64,000 nt of DNA from Parasphingopyxis lamellibrachiae (GCF_003385775.1 NZ_QRDP01000004.1:744001-808000); one strand, 5' to 3'; counted from the stretch's first letter, positions 49,678 to 58,430 are shown. Translations and numbers: made by a program. Notes: generated by a model from the letters alone, not told the origin.

Positions 49678-51516
49678 TCAGCGGTCTCCACGGGGGTTGA
49701 TCGCCAACCCTCCATAATCCCGAACGCTGCGCGGCCTTTGACCGCGATTATTCCGTGCGCGGACAAGATAAGGTGCCGCATCGTCTGCATGATAGCTGTG
49801 ACACATAGCACAGGTAGAGACGATTTCGTTGCCGCCCGCCACGGCCCCGGCATGGCAATCCCTGCATGTTTCGATTCCCGGCAACAGCACGTCGCTGGCT
49901 TCCTCGGATTCCGACGCGACATGGCAGGTCGAACAATCCTCCGTTTCATGCGCCGCATGATCGAACCACCCATCATGCATATAGCGCGAAATCTGGCGAA
50001 CCGGGACAATGTCGAAAGCGAGCGAGGCGCGCGTCGGCGGACGTTCCACCTCATGGCAATCGAAGCAGGCGCCGTCGCGTGAGAATACCGCGCGGATAGC
50101 TGAGTCCGCCTGGGCGTACCGCGTACGCGCAGCGAACTGATACCGGCCAACGGTTCGCGCACGGCTGTCATCGCCCGGCCGGCGACGCTCCATGCCGGAA
50201 AGATCGATCGGGCGGCGGGGCGAAGTTCCGCGATAAAAGGCCCGGATGTCGGCGATGACCATTTCCGGCTCGCCATGGCGCAAAGTGCGGACCGTTCCGC
50301 CGATGCGATCGAAGGCAAGGCTGTGGCACATCTGGCAATTGGCTTCCATCGAGATCGGTTCAAAGCGCGTTCCGTCCGGTGTCGCGACATGGCAGTCCGC
50401 ACAATCGAGCGCTTCACCGAAGCCATATTCATCGCTCAACCGTTGCGCCATCCGCGCCACGCCGTTGGTGTCCGAAAGATGCAGCTCATGCGGAAATTTG
50501 AGGCCGGTATTTTCCTGCGGTTCATCGTCGATGCTGACCCGGCGATAGCGCGCCATGCCATTCTCGTCAGCCGGCCTCGTCATGATGCGGGGGCGGAACT
50601 CGGGATGATCGCTGCCGAAATCATGCGCATTTAGCAGACTGGTTTCGGTGAGCCGGGTATCGAGATCAGTGTGGCAATCGGCACAGAATTGCTGCGGAGC
50701 CGCCGCCATCCGGCCTGCACCTTCATGTTCGACATGGCATGATGCGCAGCTGCGCTCGGGCCGGTTGAACGCCGTTGCAACTGTTCGCAGGAAGCTACGA
50801 CCGAAGCCAAGTTCCGGTTCCGCCGTCGCCATCAGATCGGCCTCGGCATGATCGGGTATGTCGGTATGGCATTCCACACAGGCGCTGTCGCGGACCGAGA
50901 CAAAGGCCTCGACATGGCAGGACTGGCAGTCGTTGGCGAGATTGGCATGCCCGTCGGACATCGCCCCGCTCACCCAGAGTGTATCGGCGTGAAAGCCGTC
51001 CGCGCGCTGCTCGACACCCTTGCTCGAATAATAGGAATAGATGGGAAAGGCGAGGCAGGAGAGGAGGATCAGCGCGACGAAAACCCAGGAAGTGATCCGC
51101 TTGCCAGGGACCACGCCGGCCAGCGAGAACATCCGGTGCGCTTTGACTTTGTCCGCACTTTCTTCGCGATCGACGGTGATGGCGATTCGGCCCTCTTCGC
51201 CCTCACCATCGCCGATCCCGATGCTCAGCCGGTGCGGTCCGATACGCACCGTTCCGCCGCGCACCGCGCTGATATCCGCCCGCGTCGTCGACCGGCCATT
51301 GACGGTAACCGGCAGATTTTCCTCGGTAACGATGGTGACCTGGCTTTTGCCCGAAAGCTGGATTGTTGCATGATGCAGTGTCACACCGAGATCGCTCAGA
51401 ACGATATCGCACTCGGCGCTGCGGCCGATTTTCAGCGTATCGGAATCAACGGTCTTCGCCCGGATGATCTCCCGACCCCCCGACGTGCGCGAACGATATT
51501 TGACGACAAAGCTCAT
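49678..51516 (-). CDS. FHA-domain membrane decaheme cytochrome c
   Basis: 612 residues from ATG 51516, which sits 7 bases after the upstream stop with AGGGG in between; the frame can be read from 51579 but that would overlap the cytochrome b gene. An N-terminal cytoplasmic FHA domain (~28-98, with GRSAECDIVLSDLGVTLHHA) normally binds phosphothreonine. One membrane helix (~142-163, SWVFVALILLSCLAFPIY) follows, then a periplasmic region with ten CXXCH sites (CQSCH at 197, CVECH at 213, then CASCH, CADCH, CADCH, CQMCH, CFDCH, CSTCH, CRDCH, CAMCH). A signalling domain fused to a multihaem wire is unusual. It likely receives electrons from the adjacent cytochrome b. Confidence 0.9.
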   Translation of the reverse strand: MSFVVKYRSRTSGGREIIRAKTVDSDTLKIGRSAECDIVLSDLGVTLHHATIQLSGKSQVTIVTEENLPVTVNGRSTTRADISAVRGGTVRIGPHRLSIGIGDGEGEEGRIAITVDREESADKVKAHRMFSLAGVVPGKRITSWVFVALILLSCLAFPIYSYYSSKGVEQRADGFHADTLWVSGAMSDGHANLANDCQSCHVEAFVSVRDSACVECHTDIPDHAEADLMATAEPELGFGRSFLRTVATAFNRPERSCASCHVEHEGAGRMAAAPQQFCADCHTDLDTRLTETSLLNAHDFGSDHPEFRPRIMTRPADENGMARYRRVSIDDEPQENTGLKFPHELHLSDTNGVARMAQRLSDEYGFGEALDCADCHVATPDGTRFEPISMEANCQMCHSLAFDRIGGTVRTLRHGEPEMVIADIRAFYRGTSPRRPIDLSGMERRRPGDDSRARTVGRYQFAARTRYAQADSAIRAVFSRDGACFDCHEVERPPTRASLAFDIVPVRQISRYMHDGWFDHAAHETEDCSTCHVASESEEASDVLLPGIETCRDCHAGAVAGGNEIVSTCAMCHSYHADDAAPYLVRARNNRGQRPRSVRDYGGLAINPRGDR

Positions 51517-51523
51517 CGCACCC

Positions 51524-52435
51524 CTACCAGTAGAAAAATACGCTGACGATATGCGCAGACAGTGCCGCAAGCAGCGCAAAGGTCATCGGAACATGGATAT
51601 ACAGCCAGATCTGAAGCAGAGCCTTGATCCGCAAATGCCTGCGGATGCGCGAAAGCGCCGCCTGTTTGCGCGCCAAAAGTGCCTCGAGCCGATCGTAAAG
51701 TTCGTCAAGCGACCGGTCTCCGTGCGAAGAGCGCGCCCGGAAATCGGCCAGACCGCGCGCCGTTCCCCCGCCGCGATATTTGCCGCTCAGCCTTTGCCCG
51801 ATCCCGCCATCGAACGGCGTTTCGTCGATCGCCTCCTGGATGACAGCCGCGCCGTCCGCATCGAGCGGCTGCGCGGTATCGAACAGCTGACGATCGATAT
51901 CGGTTACCGTTTCCAGCATCTGTGCTTCGGTCGTCTCATCGCGATTACTGCTGAGCTGACGCGGCAGAATACCATAAACCGTTATCCCGAAAATGCCGGT
52001 GACGATAACGATCATCATCAGCACCCAGGCCAGGGTATGGACGTTCCATCCTAACTGGAAGCCGGTGTGCAACGTCCCGATCACGACAAGCGACAGGCCG
52101 AGATAGACATGCGCCGATGTCCACCCCTTGAGCGACCAGCGACCGGGCGTCATCGCACGCTTGCGGACCCCGAGCATCGTCAGCCACAGGATGAGACCGC
52201 CACCCGCCGTTCCCAGGGTGTAGCCGAGCCAGCTGCCGCCATTGTGCCGCGGCTCTACATCGATCAGCACATAAGCGATGATCAGGGTGACCGAAATGCC
52301 GAGCGCCATTTTCCCCCAATAGCTACCGCGATATCGCCATACGCCCTCATGCCGGGCTCCTGTCGAGACCGTGCTCCGCTCGACCTCGTCGGTTTCGGCC
52401 AAATCCGTGCCCACGTCTGCTCTCCGGGTCGCCAT
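51524..52435 (-). CDS. Membrane cytochrome b-type protein
   Basis: 303 residues with about five membrane helices (~43-60, 69-90, 107-127, 134-157, 273-300) and a soluble loop (~160-270). Candidate haem b ligands are H109, H123, H133, H281 and H295 in AHVYLGLSLVVIGTLHTGF, NVHTLAWVL and IHVPMTFALLAALSAHIV, the pattern of di-haem b quinone/electron-transfer subunits. It lies 2 bases after the oxidoreductase stop and 7 bases before the decaheme start. It would pass electrons across or into the membrane between the Fe-S protein and periplasmic cytochromes. Family name not recognised. Confidence 0.82.
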   Translation of the reverse strand: MATRRADVGTDLAETDEVERSTVSTGARHEGVWRYRGSYWGKMALGISVTLIIAYVLIDVEPRHNGGSWLGYTLGTAGGGLILWLTMLGVRKRAMTPGRWSLKGWTSAHVYLGLSLVVIGTLHTGFQLGWNVHTLAWVLMMIVIVTGIFGITVYGILPRQLSSNRDETTEAQMLETVTDIDRQLFDTAQPLDADGAAVIQEAIDETPFDGGIGQRLSGKYRGGGTARGLADFRARSSHGDRSLDELYDRLEALLARKQAALSRIRRHLRIKALLQIWLYIHVPMTFALLAALSAHIVSVFFYW

Positions 52436-52437
52436 GC

Positions 52438-54882
52438 TCAGCCTTGCTCCGTTTCAAGCCGGGCAACCGACAGGAATTCTTCCGGCGCAACCCGAATGGC
52501 GGCGCCCGTCGGGCAGGCCCGCACACAAGCCGGCCCCCCCTTGATGCCTGCACACATGTCGCATTTGATCGCCTGTTTGGGCGTGTCTTCGGCCACTCTC
52601 TCCTCAATCCAGTCATGTTCCGGTTCGCCCGGTCCCGGCCCTGAACCGAAAAACAGCCAGCTCAGCAATGACGGTTTGGGTGGCGGCACTTTTTCCATGC
52701 GGATCACGCCATACGGGCAGTTTCTCTGGCAGTTGCCGCAACCGATGCAGGTATCGTCGATAAACACCTCGCCATCATCACCGCGATGGATCGCGTTGGG
52801 CGGGCAATCGGCCATGCAGTGCGGGTGCTCGCAATGGCGGCAGCTGGTCGGAACATGGAGATGCGCATAGGTCCGCCCCGCCTCGCGGTTGAGCCGCGAC
52901 AGTCCCTCATGGCTATCGGCACAGGCCTTCTCGCAATTGTCGCAGCCGACGCACAGATTTTCATCGATCAGCAGGACATCCGTCGCTTCGCCAATGCCGT
53001 TCTCGACCAGGAAGGAGGATATCGAACTGTACATGTCGACAACGCCGGAGAAGCTGTCCTTTTTCGCCTCGACGAAATTGTTCACATTTTCGCGCGCTTC
53101 GACATCGCTTCGGGCGCGTGCAAGCAGCTCGGGATTCTTCTCAAGCAATGCTCGGAAGGCATGGCCATCGACCTTGATGACTTCCGATTTGATCGCCGCG
53201 CGCACCGTTGCCGTGCGCGGCGTATCGTCGAGCACCGCCATTTCACCGACATAGGAGCCGGCCGGCAGGTAGGAGAGGAATACCGGTTTGCGCCCGACCA
53301 TCTTCTCGACGACCATTGAGCCTGAACGGATCACATAGAGATCGATACCGGTATCGCCCTCTTCGATGATCGCCTCGCCGGCCTTGATCGTCATGATCTC
53401 GGCGCTGTCTACGATTTCGGCAATGTCTTCCTTGGTCAGCCCGGAACCGAACATCTGCAACAATTGCCGTTCGGTCGCAATCCGCGTGATGGCATCCCGT
53501 GCGGGCGGAACCTGACTTTGCAGCTTGAGCGCGGCCATGCGCGGAATTTCGACACAAATGGAATCTTCCGCCGCAACAACCGTCGAGCCGCGGCGACGCC
53601 CCGAAACCAGGCCCACCTCGCCGACGATTGAGCCGCATTCGATGCCGACCGTTTTCGACGGATCATCGGCATCGACCTGCACCAGCACCGATCCGCTGGC
53701 TATTGCGAAGAGTGAAGATCCGGGATCGGCACGGTCGAACAAAGTCTCGCCGCGTCGATAAGCCCTGACTTCACTGTCGAGCATGAATTCGCGCATCTGA
53801 AGCGGCGTCATGGGTTCCAGGATCGTGACGCTACTGCGCAGGAATTCGAGCCATTCGTCGACGCTTTTGCGGCCGGGCAAATTCTTGAACTTGGCTTCGA
53901 GGATCGGTTCGTCGGCGGGTTTGAGCGTCGTGTTGCCATTGATGAACTCGACCACGTCATGGCCCTGGTTCATGCAATGCTTGATCAGCGGATAACCGGC
54001 CAGCGCGCCGATCACATACACGCCCTTCTTGCTGCTTTCGAAGGTCGGCGAAAGCACCGGGAAGGCATTGCGGTCCGGGCCCGAAAATTCGGCGCCGCAG
54101 GCCTCCACAAAAGCCCGCGGCGGGGCCGAGCCCATCCGCGCGATGACACGATCGCATCGTATCTTGGTTTCCCCGTCGCGCGTATCGAAGGTTATCTCCC
54201 CCGTGCCGATATGCGAGGCCGTGGTTTCGGTGAGTATGGAAATGCGTCCGGCATCGCCCGCCGCCAGCAGCGCTTTGACATTGGCCCCCTTGGCCGTCGC
54301 GAATTCGGGGCCCCGGTTGACGAGAGTAACGCTGTTATTCTGTTCGGGGTCAGCCGCAAGCCCCAGAGCATTCTCGATACCGGCATCGCCACCACCGATA
54401 ATCGTGATATGCTCGTCTACATATTCGCCGGGATCATCGAGCGTATACTGAACGACCGCACCGTCATCGACGGGGCAGCGCACCAGATTAGGATTGCCCT
54501 GAGTGCCGATGGCCAGAATGATATTTTCAGCCGAAACCGTCTCGCCATCGGCAAAGGTGATCCGAAAGTTGCCGGCATCTCCCTCGACAGCTTTTACTTC
54601 CGAATTGAGCCTGACATTGACATCATGACCGGCGGTTTGCTCGTCCCATGTGCCGAGCACGACCTCGCGCTTTCCGGCTTCGAAATCCATGTCCGAGCGC
54701 AGCACAAGCTGGCTCGGCGTGGCCATCACATGCTTGCCCTTCTGATATTTGTAAATCGTATCGGAAAGGTGGTCGGTCTTCTCGATCAGGATGTGCGATA
54801 CGCCAAGCTGCGCGGCACGGGCTGCGGCGCTCAGGCCCGCCGGCCCCGACCCGACAATAGCGATACGATATGCGTCCGCCAA
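52438..54882 (-). CDS. FAD/NAD(P) oxidoreductase fused to two cyclic-nucleotide-binding domains and a 16-Cys ferredoxin
   Basis: 814 residues from a TTG at 54882 with AGGGGG 5 bases upstream; the frame can extend to 54972, but that segment looks non-coding. Residues ~5-330 are a thioredoxin-reductase-like fold: FAD motif GSGPAG at 11-16 and NAD(P) motif GGGDAG at 163-168, with no redox CXXC. Two CNB domains follow (~365-455, ~475-585); the second has the phosphate-binding cassette GEMAVLDDTPRTATV, the first a degenerate one (GEVGLVSGRRRGSTV). The C-terminus carries 16 Cys in four [4Fe-4S] patterns (644-654, 681-693, 712-722, 774-790) like DmsB/NrfC. Predicted to move NAD(P)H electrons to the cytochrome b under cyclic-nucleotide control. 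The same fold without CXXC occurs in ferredoxin reductases, so the direction of flow is not proven. Confidence 0.9.
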   Translation of the reverse strand: MADAYRIAIVGSGPAGLSAAARAAQLGVSHILIEKTDHLSDTIYKYQKGKHVMATPSQLVLRSDMDFEAGKREVVLGTWDEQTAGHDVNVRLNSEVKAVEGDAGNFRITFADGETVSAENIILAIGTQGNPNLVRCPVDDGAVVQYTLDDPGEYVDEHITIIGGGDAGIENALGLAADPEQNNSVTLVNRGPEFATAKGANVKALLAAGDAGRISILTETTASHIGTGEITFDTRDGETKIRCDRVIARMGSAPPRAFVEACGAEFSGPDRNAFPVLSPTFESSKKGVYVIGALAGYPLIKHCMNQGHDVVEFINGNTTLKPADEPILEAKFKNLPGRKSVDEWLEFLRSSVTILEPMTPLQMREFMLDSEVRAYRRGETLFDRADPGSSLFAIASGSVLVQVDADDPSKTVGIECGSIVGEVGLVSGRRRGSTVVAAEDSICVEIPRMAALKLQSQVPPARDAITRIATERQLLQMFGSGLTKEDIAEIVDSAEIMTIKAGEAIIEEGDTGIDLYVIRSGSMVVEKMVGRKPVFLSYLPAGSYVGEMAVLDDTPRTATVRAAIKSEVIKVDGHAFRALLEKNPELLARARSDVEARENVNNFVEAKKDSFSGVVDMYSSISSFLVENGIGEATDVLLIDENLCVGCDNCEKACADSHEGLSRLNREAGRTYAHLHVPTSCRHCEHPHCMADCPPNAIHRGDDGEVFIDDTCIGCGNCQRNCPYGVIRMEKVPPPKPSLLSWLFFGSGPGPGEPEHDWIEERVAEDTPKQAIKCDMCAGIKGGPACVRACPTGAAIRVAPEEFLSVARLETEQG

Positions 54883-54887
54883 TAAAA

Positions 54888-54893
54888 CCCCCT
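54888..54893 (-). promoter_or_regulatory. Ribosome binding site deciding a TTG start
   Basis: Reads AGGGGG on the minus strand, 5 bases (TTTTA) before a TTG that immediately precedes the FAD-binding strand of the oxidoreductase fusion. It sets the start at 54882 rather than at an upstream in-frame codon. Confidence 0.6.
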
Positions 54894-55208
54894 GCCGTCC
54901 AACTGCCCCATAGATGGCCGGGTTTACCCCATGCTCATCCCGTAAACTGTGCGCCCGGGCACACCCTAACATCTTTGCCCGGACAAGCTAGAGCTATTGG
55001 AGGAAAGTCTTGCTTAATGCGAACCGGTTAGCGGAAAAGCTGACACTATCCGATGGGCGTCGCGGCGCAAATCGATGCCGTGCGACGATTCGACGAGGCC
55101 GCATGGCTACCGCGACGGATATAGCTTCCCCGCCTCGATCGGCCGACTGCAATAGCCGCGGTAAATTCCTGCTGGACATGAATCCCCGATTTGTAGACAT
55201 CATCCTGC

Positions 55209-56180
55209 ATGACATCAGACAAAGACACAGCAAAATCCACGAGCGGCAATATGGCCCGCTACGCCCTGATTGCGGCGGCGGCCGTTGCGACCTTCTCTAT
55301 CGGCTTCGCGATTGCCCGGGGAGATGACAGGGGCGCGGCCGTAAGCGGCGCGCCCGAAGGCACGGACCAGGCGGCGGCTATGGGCAACGCCGAACTCGCC
55401 CAAGCTATCCCGCAGCTCGAGGCGCGGCTCGAAGCCAACCCCGAGGATGAGGAAGGCTGGGCGCTACTCGGCCTCTCCTATTTCCAGACCGGTCGGTATC
55501 CGGAAGCGGCCCGCGCCTATGGTCAGGCGAGCGAGCTGAACCCGACACTGGCGCGCTATCATGCGGCCCGCGGCGAAGCGCTGGCCCTAGCGGCGGACGA
55601 AGGATTCCCGGAAGAAGCACAGCAAGCCTTCGCCCGCGCCCTGGAACTCGATCCAGCCGATCCCCGCGCGCGCTATTTCGAAGGCGTTCGCAAAGACATT
55701 GCTGGCGATCATGCAGGCGCGATCGATGACTGGATTGCATTGCTTGGCGATACGCCGGCAGGCGCCCCGTGGGAGCCCGATCTGCGCCGCCTGATTGCAG
55801 AAGTTTCGGCCGAACACGACATCGATGTCGAAGGCCGCGTGCCGCCGCCGGGAACTCGCGCGCAAACCAATGTTCCCGCCGCGGCCACCCAGGCTATTCC
55901 GGGCCCGAGTCCAGCGGAAATGCGGGCGGCAAGTAACTTGCCGCAGGGCCAGCAGGACATGATGATCGAAGATATGGTCAATGGCCTCGATCAGCGCCTG
56001 ACCGCCAATCCGAACGACCCGGACGGCTGGATCATGCTGATGCGGTCCCGCATGCAGTTGGGCCAGTCAGCGCAAGCCGGGGGCGCGTGGCGCCGGGCGC
56101 GAGAGGCCGTTGCGGGGAATTCCGCACAGCTCGAACGGATCAATGCGGCGGCGCGCGCACTCGGCGTGCCCGAAGCCTAG
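55209..56180 (+). CDS. CcmI/CycH-like cytochrome c maturation TPR protein
   Basis: 323 residues. A membrane helix near the N-terminus (ARYALIAAAAVATFSIGFAIA) is followed by TPR repeats (~65-190: PEDEEGWALLGLSYFQTGRY and PDDPRARYFEG-like units; and ~240-310: PNDPDGWIMLMRSRMQLGQ). This is the layout of the periplasmic part of CcmI/CycH, which holds apo-cytochrome c for haem attachment. Start at ATG 55209; an internal ATG at 55251 is possible. Its position next to 25 haem c sites fits. It is shorter than a full CcmI, like the NrfG/CcmH-C type. Its stop TAG shares the CTAG palindrome with the convergent TetR stop. Confidence 0.82.
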   Translation: MTSDKDTAKSTSGNMARYALIAAAAVATFSIGFAIARGDDRGAAVSGAPEGTDQAAAMGNAELAQAIPQLEARLEANPEDEEGWALLGLSYFQTGRYPEAARAYGQASELNPTLARYHAARGEALALAADEGFPEEAQQAFARALELDPADPRARYFEGVRKDIAGDHAGAIDDWIALLGDTPAGAPWEPDLRRLIAEVSAEHDIDVEGRVPPPGTRAQTNVPAAATQAIPGPSPAEMRAASNLPQGQQDMMIEDMVNGLDQRLTANPNDPDGWIMLMRSRMQLGQSAQAGGAWRRAREAVAGNSAQLERINAAARALGVPEA

Positions 56181-56776
56181 TCCTGTACGCGGCGCCAGTT
56201 GCCAAACTGGTCGACAGCCGCGTTGATAAGGTCAGGATCGTTGGGAATCTGGCCGCCAAGGACGAGTTGCGCCAGACCGTGAACCAGCGCCATCGCCTGT
56301 ATTGCGACGACATCCTGCGCCCGCTTGCTCGCCCCATCGGGCAGCAACGAGGCGATATTCTCCCTTAGCGACACCCCCGGCCTGGCCTGTGCCGCCCGGG
56401 CGCGCGCCTCTTCACCGGGCGCATCGGACATATATTTGGTCATCACACCGAACAGCGCCGGGTTGGCGACGGCAAAATGAACATAGGCCTGTCCGGTAGC
56501 GCGAAACGATTCTTCCCTCGACGATTTGGCCGCCGCCGCAGCCTCCTGCGCATCGAACAGCTTTTCATACCCGGCAAGGGCAAGCGCGCGCATAAGCGCA
56601 TCCTTGTCCGGGAAGTGTCGATAGACGGCCGTTGCGCTCACGCCGGTTTCGCGCGCCACTTCCCGCAGGCCGATATCGCCATGCGCTTTCGTTTTCAGCA
56701 AGTGCAGCCCCGTCTCGATGAGTGCGCTGCGCAAGTCGCCATGATGATAGGCTTGTCGGTTTGCCAATTCTTCCAT
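56177..56776 (-). CDS. TetR/AcrR family transcriptional regulator
   Basis: 199 residues. The N-terminal helix-turn-helix domain includes LRSALIETGLHLL and the recognition helix region GVSATAVYRHFPDKDALM. The rest is a ligand-binding helical domain. It faces the carotenoid oxygenase gene across a 77-base gap that holds a perfect inverted repeat overlapping its own start codon, so it probably represses both itself and that gene. Effector unknown. Confidence 0.92.
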   Translation of the reverse strand: MEELANRQAYHHGDLRSALIETGLHLLKTKAHGDIGLREVARETGVSATAVYRHFPDKDALMRALALAGYEKLFDAQEAAAAAKSSREESFRATGQAYVHFAVANPALFGVMTKYMSDAPGEEARARAAQARPGVSLRENIASLLPDGASKRAQDVVAIQAMALVHGLAQLVLGGQIPNDPDLINAAVDQFGNWRRVQD

Positions 56777-56816
56777 GTTGACACTGTTACCATTGCTGAG
56801 TTAACAGTGTCAACAT
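56775..56816. promoter_or_regulatory. Probable TetR operator (perfect 15-bp inverted repeat, 12-base spacer)
   Basis: Left arm ATGTTGACACTGTTA at 56775-56789 and its exact reverse complement at 56802-56816. The right arm contains its own near-palindrome GTTAACA-G-TGTCAAC (56800-56814), the usual shape of a TetR site; the left arm has a weaker copy. TTGACA occurs in both directions inside the arms, so divergent -35 elements may lie within the operator, which would give mutual repression. Confidence 0.8.
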
Positions 56817-56853
56817 AACGAATCGCCCATCTGCTCACGCAAGGAATTCCGCC

Positions 56854-58290
56854 ATGGCCAGCGCAATCGAAAAGACTATCCGCAAGACCGTAACGTCCGG
56901 TATCATGGGCGTCTCAAAAGTCAGCGCTGCCCTGAAGACCCGCAGCGACGACCATCCCTATCTCACCGGCGTCCACAAACCGATGGAAGCCGAACTCACA
57001 TTGACCGAACTGGAGGTCGACGGCGCAATTCCGGCGGAACTGGACGGGCGCTATCTCCGTATTGGCCCCAATCCGGTAACCCCGCCAAACGCCGCCACCT
57101 ATCACTGGTTTCTCGGCGACGGCATGGCGCATGGCCTCAGAATCCGGAACGGCAAGGCCGAATGGTATCGCAACCGCTGGATCCGTTCCGAAGCCGTGAG
57201 CCGGGCCCTGGGCGAACCGATGGTGCCCTGCCCCGAAGATCGCGAACGCGGCAGCGCCAACACCAATATCGTGGGTCAGAACGGCCGCACCTGGGCCATC
57301 GTTGAAGCCGGCAACAGCCCGGTCGAGCTCAGCGAAGAACTGGAAACGCTCGCCATCAACCCGTTTGACGGCACGCTCAAAGGCCCCTTCTCCGCCCATC
57401 CGCATCTCGATCCGGAATCCGGCGAGATGCACTCCATCTGTTACAAGGGCGATGTTGCGGACACTGTATGGCACACGGTGGTCGGGCCGGATGGCAAGGT
57501 CGTGCGCGAAGAACCGATTTCCGTCGAGCATGGACCGAGCATCCATGACTGCGCGATAACGAAGAACTACGTGATCGTCCTCGACCTGCCCGTCACTTTC
57601 TCGATGAAAACGCTGATCAGCGGACATGGCTTTCCCTATCGCTGGAACCCGGATCATAAGGCCCGGGTCGGCCTGATGCCGCGCAGCGGAAGCAACGCCG
57701 ATGTCATCTGGCACGATGTCGCCCCCTGCTATGCATTCCATCCCTGCAACGCCTTCGAGAATGCGGACGGCAGCATAACCATGGATATCGTGACGCATGA
57801 CCGGATGTTCGCAGAAGGATATGACGGCCCGGATGGCTCGCAAAGCGCGTTCGAACGCTGGACGATTGATGCCAAGGGCGGAGTCGTCGAGCGCAGCGTT
57901 ATCGACGACACTAACCAGGAATTCCCGCGCTTCGATGAAAGGTTGACCGGCAAGCCATATCGCTACGCCTATTGCATGGCCAGCGAAGACAGCGAGAGCG
58001 TTCCGGGCCTGATCAACGATACGCGCCTGTTCAAATATGATCTCGAAGCGGGAACCCGCGAAACGCATGATTTCGGTGCGCACCGCCATCCCGGCGAATT
58101 CGTCTTCGTTCCGCGCGGCGCAGGCGAGCAAGAGGGCTGGCTGGTCGGCCTGGTGGTCGACATGAACACGGATAGTACGGACTTCGCGATCCTCGACGCC
58201 GCGAACTTTACCGGCGATCCGGTGGCGCGGGTCCGCCTGCCCCACCGCATTCCGCCAGGGTTCCACGGTAACTGGGTGGATGCTGCCTGA
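56854..58290 (+). CDS. Carotenoid oxygenase family (non-haem iron dioxygenase)
   Basis: 478 residues. The four His ligands of the seven-bladed propeller iron centre are visible: H182 in AHPHLD, H231 in IHDCAIT, H296 in FHPCNAFE and H471 in FHGNW. Other typical segments are YHWFLGDGMAHG and GRYLRIGPNP. Cleaves double bonds of carotenoids or stilbene-like aromatics; in sphingomonad-type bacteria, lignostilbene and carotenoid cleavage are both known. Substrate undecided. Controlled, by position, through the adjacent TetR operator. Confidence 0.92.
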   Translation: MASAIEKTIRKTVTSGIMGVSKVSAALKTRSDDHPYLTGVHKPMEAELTLTELEVDGAIPAELDGRYLRIGPNPVTPPNAATYHWFLGDGMAHGLRIRNGKAEWYRNRWIRSEAVSRALGEPMVPCPEDRERGSANTNIVGQNGRTWAIVEAGNSPVELSEELETLAINPFDGTLKGPFSAHPHLDPESGEMHSICYKGDVADTVWHTVVGPDGKVVREEPISVEHGPSIHDCAITKNYVIVLDLPVTFSMKTLISGHGFPYRWNPDHKARVGLMPRSGSNADVIWHDVAPCYAFHPCNAFENADGSITMDIVTHDRMFAEGYDGPDGSQSAFERWTIDAKGGVVERSVIDDTNQEFPRFDERLTGKPYRYAYCMASEDSESVPGLINDTRLFKYDLEAGTRETHDFGAHRHPGEFVFVPRGAGEQEGWLVGLVVDMNTDSTDFAILDAANFTGDPVARVRLPHRIPPGFHGNWVDAA

Positions 58291-58430
58291 GCCCGGCCTG
58301 ACAGCCGCCGCTCCCTGTATCGGCGCGAGTTGGCCAAAACCCGTGCTTTTCCGCAAACAAGCAAAAGCCCGTTGCAATCGCAGATGGGCTCCGTCATGGA
58401 TTTGCCCGCAATCACCCTGTGGATAATGTT

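Noticed and set aside
56914-58377. 487-codon minus-strand frame
   Set aside because: Antisense to the carotenoid oxygenase, whose four His ligands are in place.
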